The notes beneath the pieces are model-generated. The model saw nothing but the letters and a program-made list of their open reading frames with translations, did not search any database and had not been told where the DNA came from. The translations under genes and the position numbers were made by a program. Source: Haloactinospora alba (lineage in GTDB: Bacteria; Actinomycetota; Actinomycetes; Streptosporangiales; Streptosporangiaceae). Taken from it: DNA of 64,000 bases. Positions within the stretch are counted from its first letter, which is position 1. The number at the start of each line of letters is the position of its first letter. The stretch is from NCBI RefSeq assembly GCF_006717075.1, contig NZ_VFQC01000001.1:3519501-3583500 (forward strand), in the 5' to 3' direction. This document shows, one piece after another, positions 17,306-25,924 of the stretch.

Positions 17306-17340
17306 TGGCACTTAATGCCATAACTAGGCACCCAGTGCCA
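17306..17340. promoter_or_regulatory. Tandem palindromic TetR operators
   Basis: Two 15 bp palindromes with centres 20 bp apart: TGGCACTTAATGCCA (17306-17320) and AGGCACCCAGTGCCA (17326-17340). They share GGCAC-N3-RTGCC and lie in the divergent TetR/acyl-CoA dehydrogenase region, 25-59 bp upstream of the dehydrogenase start. The arrangement fits two repressor dimers covering both promoters. Confidence 0.65.
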
Positions 17341-17364
17341 TGCCTGGCGAGCGGAAGGGGACCC

Positions 17365-18525
17365 ATGACCGAGCTGTACACCACCACGGAGGAGCACGAG
17401 GAGCTGCGCTCCGCCGTACGCGCCGTCGCCGACGACAAGATCGAACCGAACGCCGCCGCCGTGGACGCCGCGAGCGCGTTCCCGCAACAGGCCTACGACG
17501 CCCTGCGCGCCACCGACTTCCACGCCGCCCACATCCCCGAGGAGTACGGCGGGGTCGGCGCCGACGCCCTGGCCACCTGCATCATCATCGAGGAGGTGGC
17601 CCGCGCCTGCGCCTCCTCCTCCCTGATCCCGGCCGTCAACAAGCTCGGAACCATGCCGCTCCTCCTGGGAGCCTCCGAGGACGTGAAGCAGCGCTACCTG
17701 CCCCAGACGACGCGCGGCGAGACGATGTTCTCCTACGGCCTCTCCGAGCGGGAGGCCGGCTCGGACACCGCCAACATGCGCACCCGCGCCGACGCCGACG
17801 GCGACGACTGGGTCCTCAACGGGCAGAAGTCCTGGATCACCAACGCCGGCGTCAGCGACTACTACACCGTCATGGCCGTCACCGACCCGGAGGGCAAACG
17901 CGGCGGCAACATCAGCGCCTTCGTGGTGCACGCCGACGACCCCGGTTTCACCCTGGGTGAGCCGGAGAAGAAGCTCGGCATCAAGGGTTCGCCCACGCGG
18001 GAGCTGTTCTTCGACGACGTCCGCATCCCCGGTGACCGCCTGGTGGGCTCGGTCGGCGAGGGACTGAAGATCGCGCTGCGCACCCTGGACCACACCCGGA
18101 TCACCATCGGCGCCCAGGCGATCGGCATCGCCCAGGGGGCCCTGGACCACGCCCTGGCATACACCAAGGAGCGCCAGCAGTTCGGCACCGCCATCTCCGA
18201 GTTCCAGGGGGTGCAGTTCATGCTCGCCGACATGGGGATGAAGCTGGAGACCGCCCGCCAGATGGTGTACGCCGCCGCGGCCAAGTCCGAGCGGGAGGAC
18301 TCCGACCTGTCCTTCTTCGGCGCCGCCGCCAAGTGCTACGCCTCCGACGCCGCGATGGAGATCACCACCGACGCCGTCCAGCTGCTGGGCGGCTCCGGCT
18401 ACGTCTCCGACTTCCCGGTGGAGCGCATGATGCGCGACGCCAAGATCACCCAGATCTACGAGGGCACCAACCAGATCCAGCGCCTGGTGATGGCCCGCCA
18501 GATGCTGAAGGGCGGCACCCGCTAG
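17365..18525 (+). CDS. Acyl-CoA dehydrogenase
   Basis: A 386-residue flavoenzyme of the standard length for the ACAD family. It carries the FAD-binding signatures SEREAGSDTANMRT and WITNAGVSDYY and the middle-domain motif GIKGSPTRELFFDDVRIP. The C-terminal helix has the catalytic-base glutamate in QIYEGTNQIQRLVMAR. It oxidises acyl-CoA to the enoyl-CoA and passes electrons to ETF. GGAAGGGG precedes the ATG. The gene is monocistronic; its TAG stop codon is the first three bases of a MITE-like element inserted between stop and terminator. Chain-length preference cannot be told. Confidence 0.94.
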   Translation: MTELYTTTEEHEELRSAVRAVADDKIEPNAAAVDAASAFPQQAYDALRATDFHAAHIPEEYGGVGADALATCIIIEEVARACASSSLIPAVNKLGTMPLLLGASEDVKQRYLPQTTRGETMFSYGLSEREAGSDTANMRTRADADGDDWVLNGQKSWITNAGVSDYYTVMAVTDPEGKRGGNISAFVVHADDPGFTLGEPEKKLGIKGSPTRELFFDDVRIPGDRLVGSVGEGLKIALRTLDHTRITIGAQAIGIAQGALDHALAYTKERQQFGTAISEFQGVQFMLADMGMKLETARQMVYAAAAKSEREDSDLSFFGAAAKCYASDAAMEITTDAVQLLGGSGYVSDFPVERMMRDAKITQIYEGTNQIQRLVMARQMLKGGTR

Positions 18526-18688
18526 GTCCTGTTTTTTGGACGCTGTTCGTCACGAGCGGCGTCTCCGGTGCCGCCCGGCAAGGCCGGTCAGGGAGGCGGA
18601 GCGGACCCTCCGCCGACCGACGAGAACGCCGCCGGGCGGTGCCCTGGGGCGGCGCGCAGCAGGACAAGCGTCCGAAAAACAGGACCTA
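18523..18688 (+). repeat. MITE-like element, copy 1 (at the acd stop codon)
   Basis: A ~162 bp element (18525-18686) flanked by TA on both sides. Its terminal inverted repeats run GGTCCTGTTTTTTGGACGC at the left and GCGTCCGAAAAACAGGACC at the right. It has no coding capacity and can fold on itself. A second, inverted copy at 56155-56309 shares long internal stretches (for example GAGCGGCGTCTCCGGTGCCG). The left TAGG provides the TAG stop of the upstream acyl-CoA dehydrogenase. Confidence 0.8.
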
Positions 18689-18699
18689 CGAGCGACTAC

Positions 18700-18734
18700 G
18701 GCCGCCCTCTCCGCGCACCGGCCAGAGGGCGGCC
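18700..18734 (+). terminator. Hairpin terminator of the acyl-CoA dehydrogenase gene
   Basis: An 11 bp perfect stem GGCCGCCCTCT / AGAGGGCGGCC with a 13 bp loop, lying just past the MITE-like element. The element appears to have separated this hairpin from the gene it serves. No T-tract follows, as is common in high-GC actinomycetes. Confidence 0.55.
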
Positions 18735-18871
18735 CCGGCTCCACACCTCCCCAGCGTTCCCACCGCTGGGATGAACGGGAAAAGCGCGCCCACCCGCCCC
18801 TCGGCCGACCGGCGAACCCCGCCCCGTCCGGGGCGACGGAACGCGCGGCTCGGCAGGGGCGGAGCGGTGTC

Positions 18872-19486
18872 CTAGTGCTCGTCCCGACGCGCCCGCTCGA
18901 TGAGGCGTTCGGGGTCCCAGTCGAGCTCCCCGCTGGCGATCTCCCCGAGTGTCCGGTCGATCCAGGCGATCTCGGCCTCTCCCATGGCGACGGCGTACTC
19001 GTCCTCGATGAGGTGGATCCGTGGCAGGGCCTCCGCGGCGCGCCGCGTCGTCTCCGCCGTCCGCGCGACCGTCTCGGCGAGTTCGGCACGGCGCTGCCGC
19101 AGCAGCTCGGCTGCGGTGCTAGTGGTGACGATGGCCATGTAGGAGAGGGCGGCCGGGAACAGCGGGAACTCGCGGGCCGGCGTGGAAAGCAGGCGGTGCA
19201 GCGAACCGAGCAGTTCGCTGCACCCCCGCGCCGTGATCTCGTAGACCGTCCGCTGCGGGTACCTGCCCGCCTGTTCGGTACCGCTGGCCGCGATCAGCCC
19301 CTCCCGTTCGAGCCTGCCCACCGTCTGCTGGACGCTGTTGCGGCTGCGGACGTTGACGACCCTGTCCTTGCCGCGCTCCCGGATGAGCGTGTGCATCCGG
19401 TACGGGTGCATCGGGGCCTCGTACAGCAGCGCGAGCACGACGAGGTTCAGCGGGGACCGCGTCCCCTCTCCGGCATTCTCGGGCAT
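18872..19486 (-). CDS. PadR-family transcriptional regulator
   Basis: A 204-residue PadR/Vir-type regulator. The N-terminal winged helix reads LNLVVLALLYEAPMHPYRMHTLI, followed by VNVRSRNSVQQTVGRLEREGLI and a YEITARGCSEL wing. The C-terminal part (from about residue 110) is an alpha-helical dimerisation domain ending in acidic/basic repeats. ATG at 19486 is preferred; a TTG 15 bp upstream is possible but without a ribosome site. It is divergent from the membrane protein at 19546, and a 17 bp palindrome sits between them. It probably represses that membrane protein and itself. Confidence 0.88.
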   Translation of the reverse strand: MPENAGEGTRSPLNLVVLALLYEAPMHPYRMHTLIRERGKDRVVNVRSRNSVQQTVGRLEREGLIAASGTEQAGRYPQRTVYEITARGCSELLGSLHRLLSTPAREFPLFPAALSYMAIVTTSTAAELLRQRRAELAETVARTAETTRRAAEALPRIHLIEDEYAVAMGEAEIAWIDRTLGEIASGELDWDPERLIERARRDEH

Positions 19487-19502
19487 GCGCTCACAGTACA
19501 AC

Positions 19503-19519
19503 TAGTCATATTATGACTA
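19503..19519. promoter_or_regulatory. Palindromic PadR operator
   Basis: A 17 bp AT-rich palindrome, TAGTCATATTATGACTA, in the 59 bp divergent space between the padR and membrane protein starts. It is the only AT-rich stretch there, so it probably overlaps the promoter elements of both genes. Confidence 0.65.
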
Positions 19520-19545
19520 TAGGTACTGGTTGAGAGGAGCCGGAC

Positions 19546-20259
19546 ATGGCCACACCGAACACTCCGCAGCGACGGCACCCCCCGGTGCGGGCGAGTATCG
19601 TTCTCCTGCTCGCGGGAACGGCGCTCTACGTCATACCGAGCGCGGTTCACGGAAACCCGCCGGTCGACTCGGCCCAGGACACTCTGGAGTACGTACGCCA
19701 ACGCCCGTCGTGGCGCCTCGTCCACATGGCCAACATCCTCGCGGTCCTGCTGTGGGCCGGCGCGTTCACAGCCCTGGCGCCGGTCGCCGCACCCGCATCC
19801 CGGACCCTGGGGTCGTGGCTCCGTGTACTGTTCACGGCCTCGGCCGCGGTGTTCGCGGTCTACTTCAGCCTGCACGCGTTCGGACTCAGCACTCTCGCCG
19901 ACCGGTACACCGCCCAGGGTGCGGATCCCGCCGCCGTGCTGCAGCAGACGGAGGCGGTACTGACCGCCCTGGGGAGTACCGCGTTCACCGCCCAGGCGAT
20001 GCTCGGCGCCTCCGTGGCGCTCTCCGGGGCGGTGTTCTCCCGTTCCCACCTCGTGCCCGGCTGGGTCGGATGGTGCGGTGCCGTGGCCGGGACCGGCTGG
20101 CTGGTCGGGGCGCTGCTGGTGAACTTCGCCGTGATCGTGCCGTTCACCGCCCTGACGTGGCTGTGGACCGTGATGCTCGCGGTACCGCTGTGGCGCGGCG
20201 CCACCAGGGAGACAGCACCACCCGCGTCAGCCGTCCCTTCGGGCAGTTCCGGCGACTGA
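19546..20259 (+). CDS. Multi-pass membrane protein under PadR control (DUF4386-like)
   Basis: A 237-residue protein with six to seven hydrophobic helices, for example SIVLLLAGTALYVIPSAVHG and LVHMANILAVLLWAGAFTALAPV. It resembles DUF4386-type actinobacterial membrane proteins of unknown function. ATG has GAGAGGAG at good spacing. Its partner is the divergent PadR regulator, and the palindrome in the shared promoter suggests inducible expression. No transport motif, catalytic residue or signal peptide is seen. Family call is tentative; membrane topology is clear. Confidence 0.7.
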   Translation: MATPNTPQRRHPPVRASIVLLLAGTALYVIPSAVHGNPPVDSAQDTLEYVRQRPSWRLVHMANILAVLLWAGAFTALAPVAAPASRTLGSWLRVLFTASAAVFAVYFSLHAFGLSTLADRYTAQGADPAAVLQQTEAVLTALGSTAFTAQAMLGASVALSGAVFSRSHLVPGWVGWCGAVAGTGWLVGALLVNFAVIVPFTALTWLWTVMLAVPLWRGATRETAPPASAVPSGSSGD

Positions 20260-20473
20260 GGCCGTGGCGTCGGCAACACCAGACCCAATCCCACAAGCGT
20301 TCACCGGACCGGAGTGACCTCACTCCCCCGCGGCGTGGGTCCGGCCATCCCGAAAACACCGTGCCACCAGCCCATTGGCACCACTCGTAGCTCATCGTTT
20401 CAATCACGAACACTCCGTAAACACCGGCATCAGACAGAACCGGACTCGCTGCGAAGCCAAGACGAACAGGCCG

Positions 20474-20515
20474 TTGACACTGGACAGATCCAGGTATTTA
20501 ATGAAAGTAATCATT
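20474..20515 (+). promoter_or_regulatory. Near-consensus promoter and palindrome for the NRPS operon
   Basis: TTGACA (20474-20479) and TTTAAT (20497-20502) with a 17 bp spacer form a housekeeping-sigma promoter about 85 bp upstream of the aminotransferase. Overlapping the -10 is AATGA-N6-TCATT (20500-20515), a palindrome suited to a repressor. The AT-rich sequence loosely recalls metal-responsive operators such as Zur, but it is 3 bp shorter than the usual 15 bp core. Confidence 0.62.
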
Positions 20516-20587
20516 GGTCACGGAGTGACAGACGTGTCCCACCTGCGAAGACGCCCCACGGGGTGATCGACGGCCGAGGTGATACAT

Positions 20588-21898
20588 GTGCGTCCTGCTT
20601 CCCAGCCCGACTTGGCCACCCGGCACAGGGACGTGATGCCACCCTGGTCACCGCTTTACCACAGGGACGACCCCCTGGAGATCGCTTCCGGGCAGGGGTG
20701 CTGGGTGCGTGACGGTCACGACCGTAGCTACCTCGATTTCTACTCGGGGATAGCCGCCAACATCCTCGGTTACGACGTTCCCGAGGTACGCGCGGCGGTG
20801 GAGCGTCAGCTGCGTACCGGAATCGTCCATACGTCAACGTTCTATCTCATCCGGTCCCAGGTGGAATTGGCCGAACGCGTTGCGAGGGTATCCGGGATCG
20901 CGGACCCCGTGGTGTTCTTCACCTGTTCCGGAACCGAAGCGGTGGAGACGGCTCTGCTACTCGCCACGGAATACCGACGCAGCCACCAGGTCGTCGCGCT
21001 GCGGCACGGTTACCATGGCCGCTCGTTCGGGGCTCTCGCGGTAACGGGCGACAACCGTTGGAAGGGCATGGGACTCTCCCCCGTGAACGTCGCTCACATC
21101 CCCGCCGGCCGGCCTGAAGGCAGTACGTCCGCGGACCTGGACGGGCCGGCGTACGTGCGACTGTGCGCGGAGGAACTGGAGCACCTGGTCGACACGGAAC
21201 TTCCGCAGCCGGTGGCGGCCCTGCTTGCGGAACCGGTGCAGGGGGTGGCCGGTGCGGTGCCGTTGGAGTCGGGCCAGTTGGCAGCGTACGCCGAGATACT
21301 CAGAGAGCGGGGCATCCTCCTCATCGTCGATGAGGTGCAGACCGGGTGGGGGCGCACCGGCCGCTACTGGGGATATCAGTGGGAGAACGTGCGACCCGAT
21401 CTCCTGGTGTTCGCCAAGGGGGTCGGCAACGGACTCGCTCTGGGCGGGGTGGTCGGACGGCGCGAGGTCATGTCCTGTCTGACGATGCCCTCTATATCGA
21501 CGTTCGGTGGCAACCCACTGGCCACCACCGCGGCGGTGGCGACCCTCGACGCGATCGAGGACCGCGACCTGCCCGCCCACGCGCACCGGGTCGGCGACCT
21601 GTTGCGGGAACGGTTGGACCGACAGCTGTGCGACCTGTCCTCCGTACTTCGGGTGCAGGGCCAGGGTCTGCTCCTGGGGCTCGCGTTCGTACGTCCGGGA
21701 ACGCACGCGCCCAGCCCGGAACGGGCAGTGGCCGTCCAGGAGGAGTGCCGCTCGAACGGCCTGCTGGTCGGGACCGGGGGTAGGGCGGGAAACCGTCTAC
21801 GCATCATGCCGCCCCTGACCGTAACGGCCGAGGAAGCGCTACACGGCGCGGATGTCATCGCCGCTGCCGCCCGCAGGACGGACACCCATTGGAGGTGA
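20588..21898 (+). CDS. Class III PLP aminotransferase of the NRPS operon
   Basis: A 436-residue fold-type I aminotransferase. GSGTE-like loop CSGTEAVETAL binds phosphate, D248 in VDEVQTGWGRTG contacts the PLP nitrogen, and K277 (VFAKGVGNGLALGG) is the Schiff-base lysine. The class covers ornithine, diaminobutyrate and beta-alanine aminotransferases; the exact substrate is not evident. GTG at 20588 is chosen because GAGGTGAT precedes it at proper spacing. Its TGA lies 8 bp before the NRPS ATG and overlaps the NRPS ribosome site, so the genes are co-translated. A role in supplying an amino donor or unusual amino acid to the NRPS product is inferred. Confidence 0.9.
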   Translation: MRPASQPDLATRHRDVMPPWSPLYHRDDPLEIASGQGCWVRDGHDRSYLDFYSGIAANILGYDVPEVRAAVERQLRTGIVHTSTFYLIRSQVELAERVARVSGIADPVVFFTCSGTEAVETALLLATEYRRSHQVVALRHGYHGRSFGALAVTGDNRWKGMGLSPVNVAHIPAGRPEGSTSADLDGPAYVRLCAEELEHLVDTELPQPVAALLAEPVQGVAGAVPLESGQLAAYAEILRERGILLIVDEVQTGWGRTGRYWGYQWENVRPDLLVFAKGVGNGLALGGVVGRREVMSCLTMPSISTFGGNPLATTAAVATLDAIEDRDLPAHAHRVGDLLRERLDRQLCDLSSVLRVQGQGLLLGLAFVRPGTHAPSPERAVAVQEECRSNGLLVGTGGRAGNRLRIMPPLTVTAEEALHGADVIAAAARRTDTHWR

Positions 21899-21906
21899 AG
21901 GTTGGT

Positions 21907-24900
21907 ATGCGTATCGAAGGCGACAAGACCACAGCACCGCGGCGCTTCCCCCTGACATCCGTTCAGCGCGCGTACAGGCTGGGGAGGGAGGATGAACAGC
22001 CGCTCGGTGGTGTGGCCTGTCACATGTACTTCGAGTTCGACGCCGCCACGGCACCGGATCCGAAGCGGCTGGAGACCGCGTACCAACGGTTGCAGGACCG
22101 GCACCCCATGCTGCGCGCTGTGTTTCCCACCGAGGAGGACGGGGTCCTCCACCCCCAGCCCGTGGACGAGGTGACGGTCCACGACCTCTCCGGATCGCAG
22201 CAGGACAGTACGGGAACTCTGACACGGCTGCGGGAGGACCTCTCACGCCGCAGGTCCGACGCGGCGCGTGGGCCGATGATGGACCTCCACCTCTCCCTGC
22301 TGCCCGGAGGCGGGTCCCGGCTCCACGTCGACGTCGACCTGATGGCCGCGGACCCGCCCAGCATCAGAACCGCCCTGAACGACCTTGCTGAGTTTTACGG
22401 ACACGGCGATCTGCCGCCGCTGGACTACGACTTCCCCCAACACCAACGGCAGTACGGTCGGCAGGAGGCCGAGCGGCGGGAGCACCACGCCGCGAGCGCG
22501 GACCAGGCGATGAACGGCACCGACCTGACACCCCCGCGGCTTCCCATGGCACAGGCTCCGAACACCACGTCCGGGGCCCGGTTCCAGCGGCGAACGCTCC
22601 CGGTGCTCCCGGACGAGTGGCATCGGATCCGCGAGAGGGCGTCGCGGGCAGGCGTTCGACCGGAGACCGTCCTGTACGCCACCTACGCCCACACCTTGGA
22701 GCGTTGGGACGAAGGGCGCCAGTTCCTGCTCAACGTTCCCGTATTCGACAGGCCGCGGCTGCACTCCGGAATCGACCGGATCGTCGGCGACTTCACCCGC
22801 CTCCTGGTATCCCCGGTCACCACGTCCGACGCCGACAGTCTCCAGGAGTTGGTAAACGCCGCACAAGCCACCGACAACACCCTGCGCCGGGAACACGACG
22901 CCCCCACGGTGCAGGCCGTCGTCGAGGCGGCACACCGCCGCGGGGAGGCAGCTCCCGAGCTTGGCGCCGTCTACACCGAACTGACGCGGCCCTGGACCTC
23001 GGAACTGTTCACCCAGTGCTTCGGCGCGCTGTCCTGGATGGTGACGCAGACCCCGCAGGTATGGCTGGATTGCCTCACCTACCCCCAGGACGAGGGCGTG
23101 TGCATGGCCTGGGACACCGTGGACGAGCTCTTCCTTCCCGGCGTTCTCGACGGTATGGCCGAGTACTGCTCCACCATGCTCACCGCGTTCGCCGACCGGG
23201 ATTGGCGCAATCCACCCCCCAACGGACTGCCCAAGGCCCAGCGCGCCACCCGCGACCGGGTCAACAACACGCGCGCTCCGCAGAGCTCGCTGCTGCTGCA
23301 CGAACGGTTCTTCGCCCAAGCCGCCGTGGAACCCGAGCCCGCCGCCCTGCTACACGACGGGCACGCCCTGAGCCGGGGCGAGCTCGCTGAGCGCGCACTG
23401 CGACTGGCCGCGTTCCTAGGCGAGCGGGGTGTGGACAAGGGCGAGCCGGTCGGTATCTGCCTGGAACCGGGACCGGAGCAGGTTACCGCCGTACTGGGCG
23501 TGTTGGCGGCCGGCGGCTGCTACGTACCCGTCGGGCCGGAACAACCCGTCCTGCGTCGAAACCACATCCTGGACACGGCGGGAGCGAGGTTCGTCATCGC
23601 CGAGCGGCCGACGGACACGGGTGAGCCGGAAGGCGATGGCGGTTCGCCTGACATCACCCGCGTCTCCCCCACAGAGGCGAACAACCACAGGCCCCTGGAC
23701 CGACCCGTCGGGGTGGAGCCACGGTCCCTCGCGTACATCATCTTCACCTCCGGGTCGACAGGCAGCCCGAAGGGTGTGGAGATCGAGCACCGGTCGGCAG
23801 CCAACACGCTCGAGGACCTCAACGAGCGCTGGGGAGTCGGGACGGAGGACCGCTGCCTGACCGTATCGGCACTCGACTTCGACCTGTCCGTGTACGAGAT
23901 CTTCGGGCCTCTCATGGCAGGAGGGTCCGTGGTCGTACCGACGGTTGACGAGCAGCGCGACCCCGACGCCTGGCTGCGGCTGATCCACGGGCACCGTGTC
24001 ACGATGTGGGACTCGGTGCCCGCGCTGCTCGACATGCTTGTGTCAGCGGCAGAGACACCGGATACGGGGAACGCGGCGAATCCCGGGACGTCCGGGGAGA
24101 AAGGAGTGGACCTGCTGCGCAGCCTGCGGCTCGTACTCACCGGTGGCGACTGGATCGCCCTCGACCTACCCGACCGCCTCCGACGCCTGGCACCGTCCTG
24201 CCGCTTCGTCGCCTGCGGGGGTGCCACCGAAGGAGCGGTCTACTCCAACTACTTCGAGGTGGACAGCATCGGGGCTGAGTGGACTTCCATACCCTATGGG
24301 GTCCCTCTACGGAACCAGCACTATCGCGTTGTGGATCCGCAGGAGCGGGACTGTCCGGACTGGGTTCCCGGAGAGCTGTGGATCGGCGGTGCCGGGGTCG
24401 CCCGTGGCTACCGCAACGACCCCGACCGCACAGCCGAGCGCTTCCGCGAGTCCGACAGCGTGCGCTGGTACCGCACGGGTGACATGGGCCGCTACCGCCA
24501 CGACGGCGTCCTGGAGTTCCTGGGACGCATGGACCACCAGATCCAACTGCACGGCTACCGCATCGAGCTCGGCGAGATAGAAGCCGCCTTGAGCTCCCAC
24601 CCGGATGTGTCCCGGGCGGTCGCCGTCGTCTCCGGGGAGGGGCCACAGCGCCGCATCGTGGCTTTCCTACAGCCCGCCGGGAAAACCGCGAACCTGGACA
24701 CCGTACGACAGCTCGCTCGACGCTGGCTCCCCGACTACGCCTGGCCCTCCGACTATTTCGTGCTTTCCGAACTGCCGCTGAACGACAACGGCAAGGTGGA
24801 CCGGAAGACACTTACCGCATGGGCGCTACCGGAACGTGAGCCGGCACCCCACGAGCCGCCCCACACCGGCACGGAGGAGGCCCTGGCCCAGGAGTGGACC

Positions 24901-25137
24901 GCGGTGCTGGGCGACGTCGTCTCCTCCCGCCACCAGAACTTCTTCGATCTGGGAGGGAACAGTTTCCACGCGATGCGGCTGGCCTCCGCGATCACCCGGC
25001 GCTTCGGCCTGAGGGTGCCGCTGCGGCAGCTCCAGTCCGCAGCCACACTGGCCGGGATGGCCCAAGCGGTCGACGAGGCGGCGAGGGACGCTCACGCCCC
25101 CGAGGCGACTCGATCCGCATCCCAGGCGGCAACATGA
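21907..25137 (+). CDS. Single-module NRPS: heterocyclization-adenylation-carrier (Cy-A-PCP)
   Basis: A 1076-residue synthetase. Residues 14-440 form a cyclization-type condensation domain: the Cy opening FPLTSVQRAYRLGR...PLGGVACH, and DLMAADPPS (D144-x4-D149-x2-S152) instead of HHxxxDG, then IVGDFTRLL. The A domain (about 465-985) has TSGSTGSPKG at 614-623 and an aspartate anchor in DFDLSVYEIFG; the first binding-pocket residues D-L-Y match cysteine-type codes but later ones differ. The PCP near the C-terminus has LGGNS with phosphopantetheine Ser1019. Cy domains condense and cyclise Cys/Ser/Thr to thiazoline or oxazoline rings. No loading module, oxidase or C-terminal TE is in the gene. The thioesterase gene overlaps its end by 4 bp. 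Confidence 0.93.
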   Translation: MRIEGDKTTAPRRFPLTSVQRAYRLGREDEQPLGGVACHMYFEFDAATAPDPKRLETAYQRLQDRHPMLRAVFPTEEDGVLHPQPVDEVTVHDLSGSQQDSTGTLTRLREDLSRRRSDAARGPMMDLHLSLLPGGGSRLHVDVDLMAADPPSIRTALNDLAEFYGHGDLPPLDYDFPQHQRQYGRQEAERREHHAASADQAMNGTDLTPPRLPMAQAPNTTSGARFQRRTLPVLPDEWHRIRERASRAGVRPETVLYATYAHTLERWDEGRQFLLNVPVFDRPRLHSGIDRIVGDFTRLLVSPVTTSDADSLQELVNAAQATDNTLRREHDAPTVQAVVEAAHRRGEAAPELGAVYTELTRPWTSELFTQCFGALSWMVTQTPQVWLDCLTYPQDEGVCMAWDTVDELFLPGVLDGMAEYCSTMLTAFADRDWRNPPPNGLPKAQRATRDRVNNTRAPQSSLLLHERFFAQAAVEPEPAALLHDGHALSRGELAERALRLAAFLGERGVDKGEPVGICLEPGPEQVTAVLGVLAAGGCYVPVGPEQPVLRRNHILDTAGARFVIAERPTDTGEPEGDGGSPDITRVSPTEANNHRPLDRPVGVEPRSLAYIIFTSGSTGSPKGVEIEHRSAANTLEDLNERWGVGTEDRCLTVSALDFDLSVYEIFGPLMAGGSVVVPTVDEQRDPDAWLRLIHGHRVTMWDSVPALLDMLVSAAETPDTGNAANPGTSGEKGVDLLRSLRLVLTGGDWIALDLPDRLRRLAPSCRFVACGGATEGAVYSNYFEVDSIGAEWTSIPYGVPLRNQHYRVVDPQERDCPDWVPGELWIGGAGVARGYRNDPDRTAERFRESDSVRWYRTGDMGRYRHDGVLEFLGRMDHQIQLHGYRIELGEIEAALSSHPDVSRAVAVVSGEGPQRRIVAFLQPAGKTANLDTVRQLARRWLPDYAWPSDYFVLSELPLNDNGKVDRKTLTAWALPEREPAPHEPPHTGTEEALAQEWTAVLGDVVSSRHQNFFDLGGNSFHAMRLASAITRRFGLRVPLRQLQSAATLAGMAQAVDEAARDAHAPEATRSASQAAT

Positions 25138-25898
25138 CCGCCCCCCAAGCCTCCGACCCCTTGAGCCGATGGATCAAGAAGCTTCACGCCCCGCCGGGCG
25201 CCACCACCCGGCTGGTCTGCTTCCCCTACGCGGGAGGCGGAGCCAGCGTCTACCGCCGCTGGATTCCCTACCTGCCCGACACCTACGAGTTGTGGTCAGT
25301 CCAATACCCGGGCCGCGAGGACCGCTCCGGCGAAGAACTCCCGCGCGCCATGCAGGAACTGGCCCGCTCGGTCGCCTTCGCTCTCCAGTGGTTGAAGGGC
25401 AAGCCCTACACTCTGTTCGGCCACAGCATGGGGGCCATCGTCTCCTACGAGACCTGCCGCGAGATCGACAAACTCGGCATCACCGCCCCCGAGTACCTCG
25501 TCGTTTCCGGAAGTCCACCCCCGGACCAGGCAGCGGCATCCTGCCGCGCCGGGGCCGACCAGCACAGCCCGCCCCGGATCGCGAAGGGCGACGCCACAGA
25601 GATCGAGACGGAGGCGAACTCCCTCATCACCGCGACCCTTGAGGGGGACATCGAACTGCTCGCCGACCACACGCTCGAACCCGGCACTCGGACGGTCCCG
25701 ATACCCGTGACGGTGCTCCACAACGACGCCGACCCAGGGGCCGACGCGAAGACGGTGCACGGTTGGCACTCCTTCACCGACCGCCGGTGCCGCTTCACCA
25801 CACTGCCCGGCGATCACTTCGCCTGCTTCACCCACCCCGAGAGAACCGTACGAGAGGTCACTTCGGACCTGGCCCCACTCCGCCAGCCGGAATTCTGA
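25134..25898 (+). CDS. Type II thioesterase (alpha/beta hydrolase)
   Basis: A 254-residue thioesterase. It has the RLVCFPYAGGGASVYRRW entry of type II NRPS thioesterases, catalytic serine in GHSMG, the aspartate region TVLHNDADPGADAKTV and catalytic histidine in PGDHF. Type II enzymes clear misprimed acyl groups from carrier proteins; here it might also release the product because the NRPS has no TE domain. The lid region between GSPPP and the aspartate strand looks shorter than usual. ATG overlaps the NRPS stop (ATGA). Its stop is 26 bp before the SnoaL-like gene. Confidence 0.9.
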   Translation: MTAPQASDPLSRWIKKLHAPPGATTRLVCFPYAGGGASVYRRWIPYLPDTYELWSVQYPGREDRSGEELPRAMQELARSVAFALQWLKGKPYTLFGHSMGAIVSYETCREIDKLGITAPEYLVVSGSPPPDQAAASCRAGADQHSPPRIAKGDATEIETEANSLITATLEGDIELLADHTLEPGTRTVPIPVTVLHNDADPGADAKTVHGWHSFTDRRCRFTTLPGDHFACFTHPERTVREVTSDLAPLRQPEF

Positions 25899-25924
25899 GC
25901 AGCACAGGGAAGGAACAAAGGATC

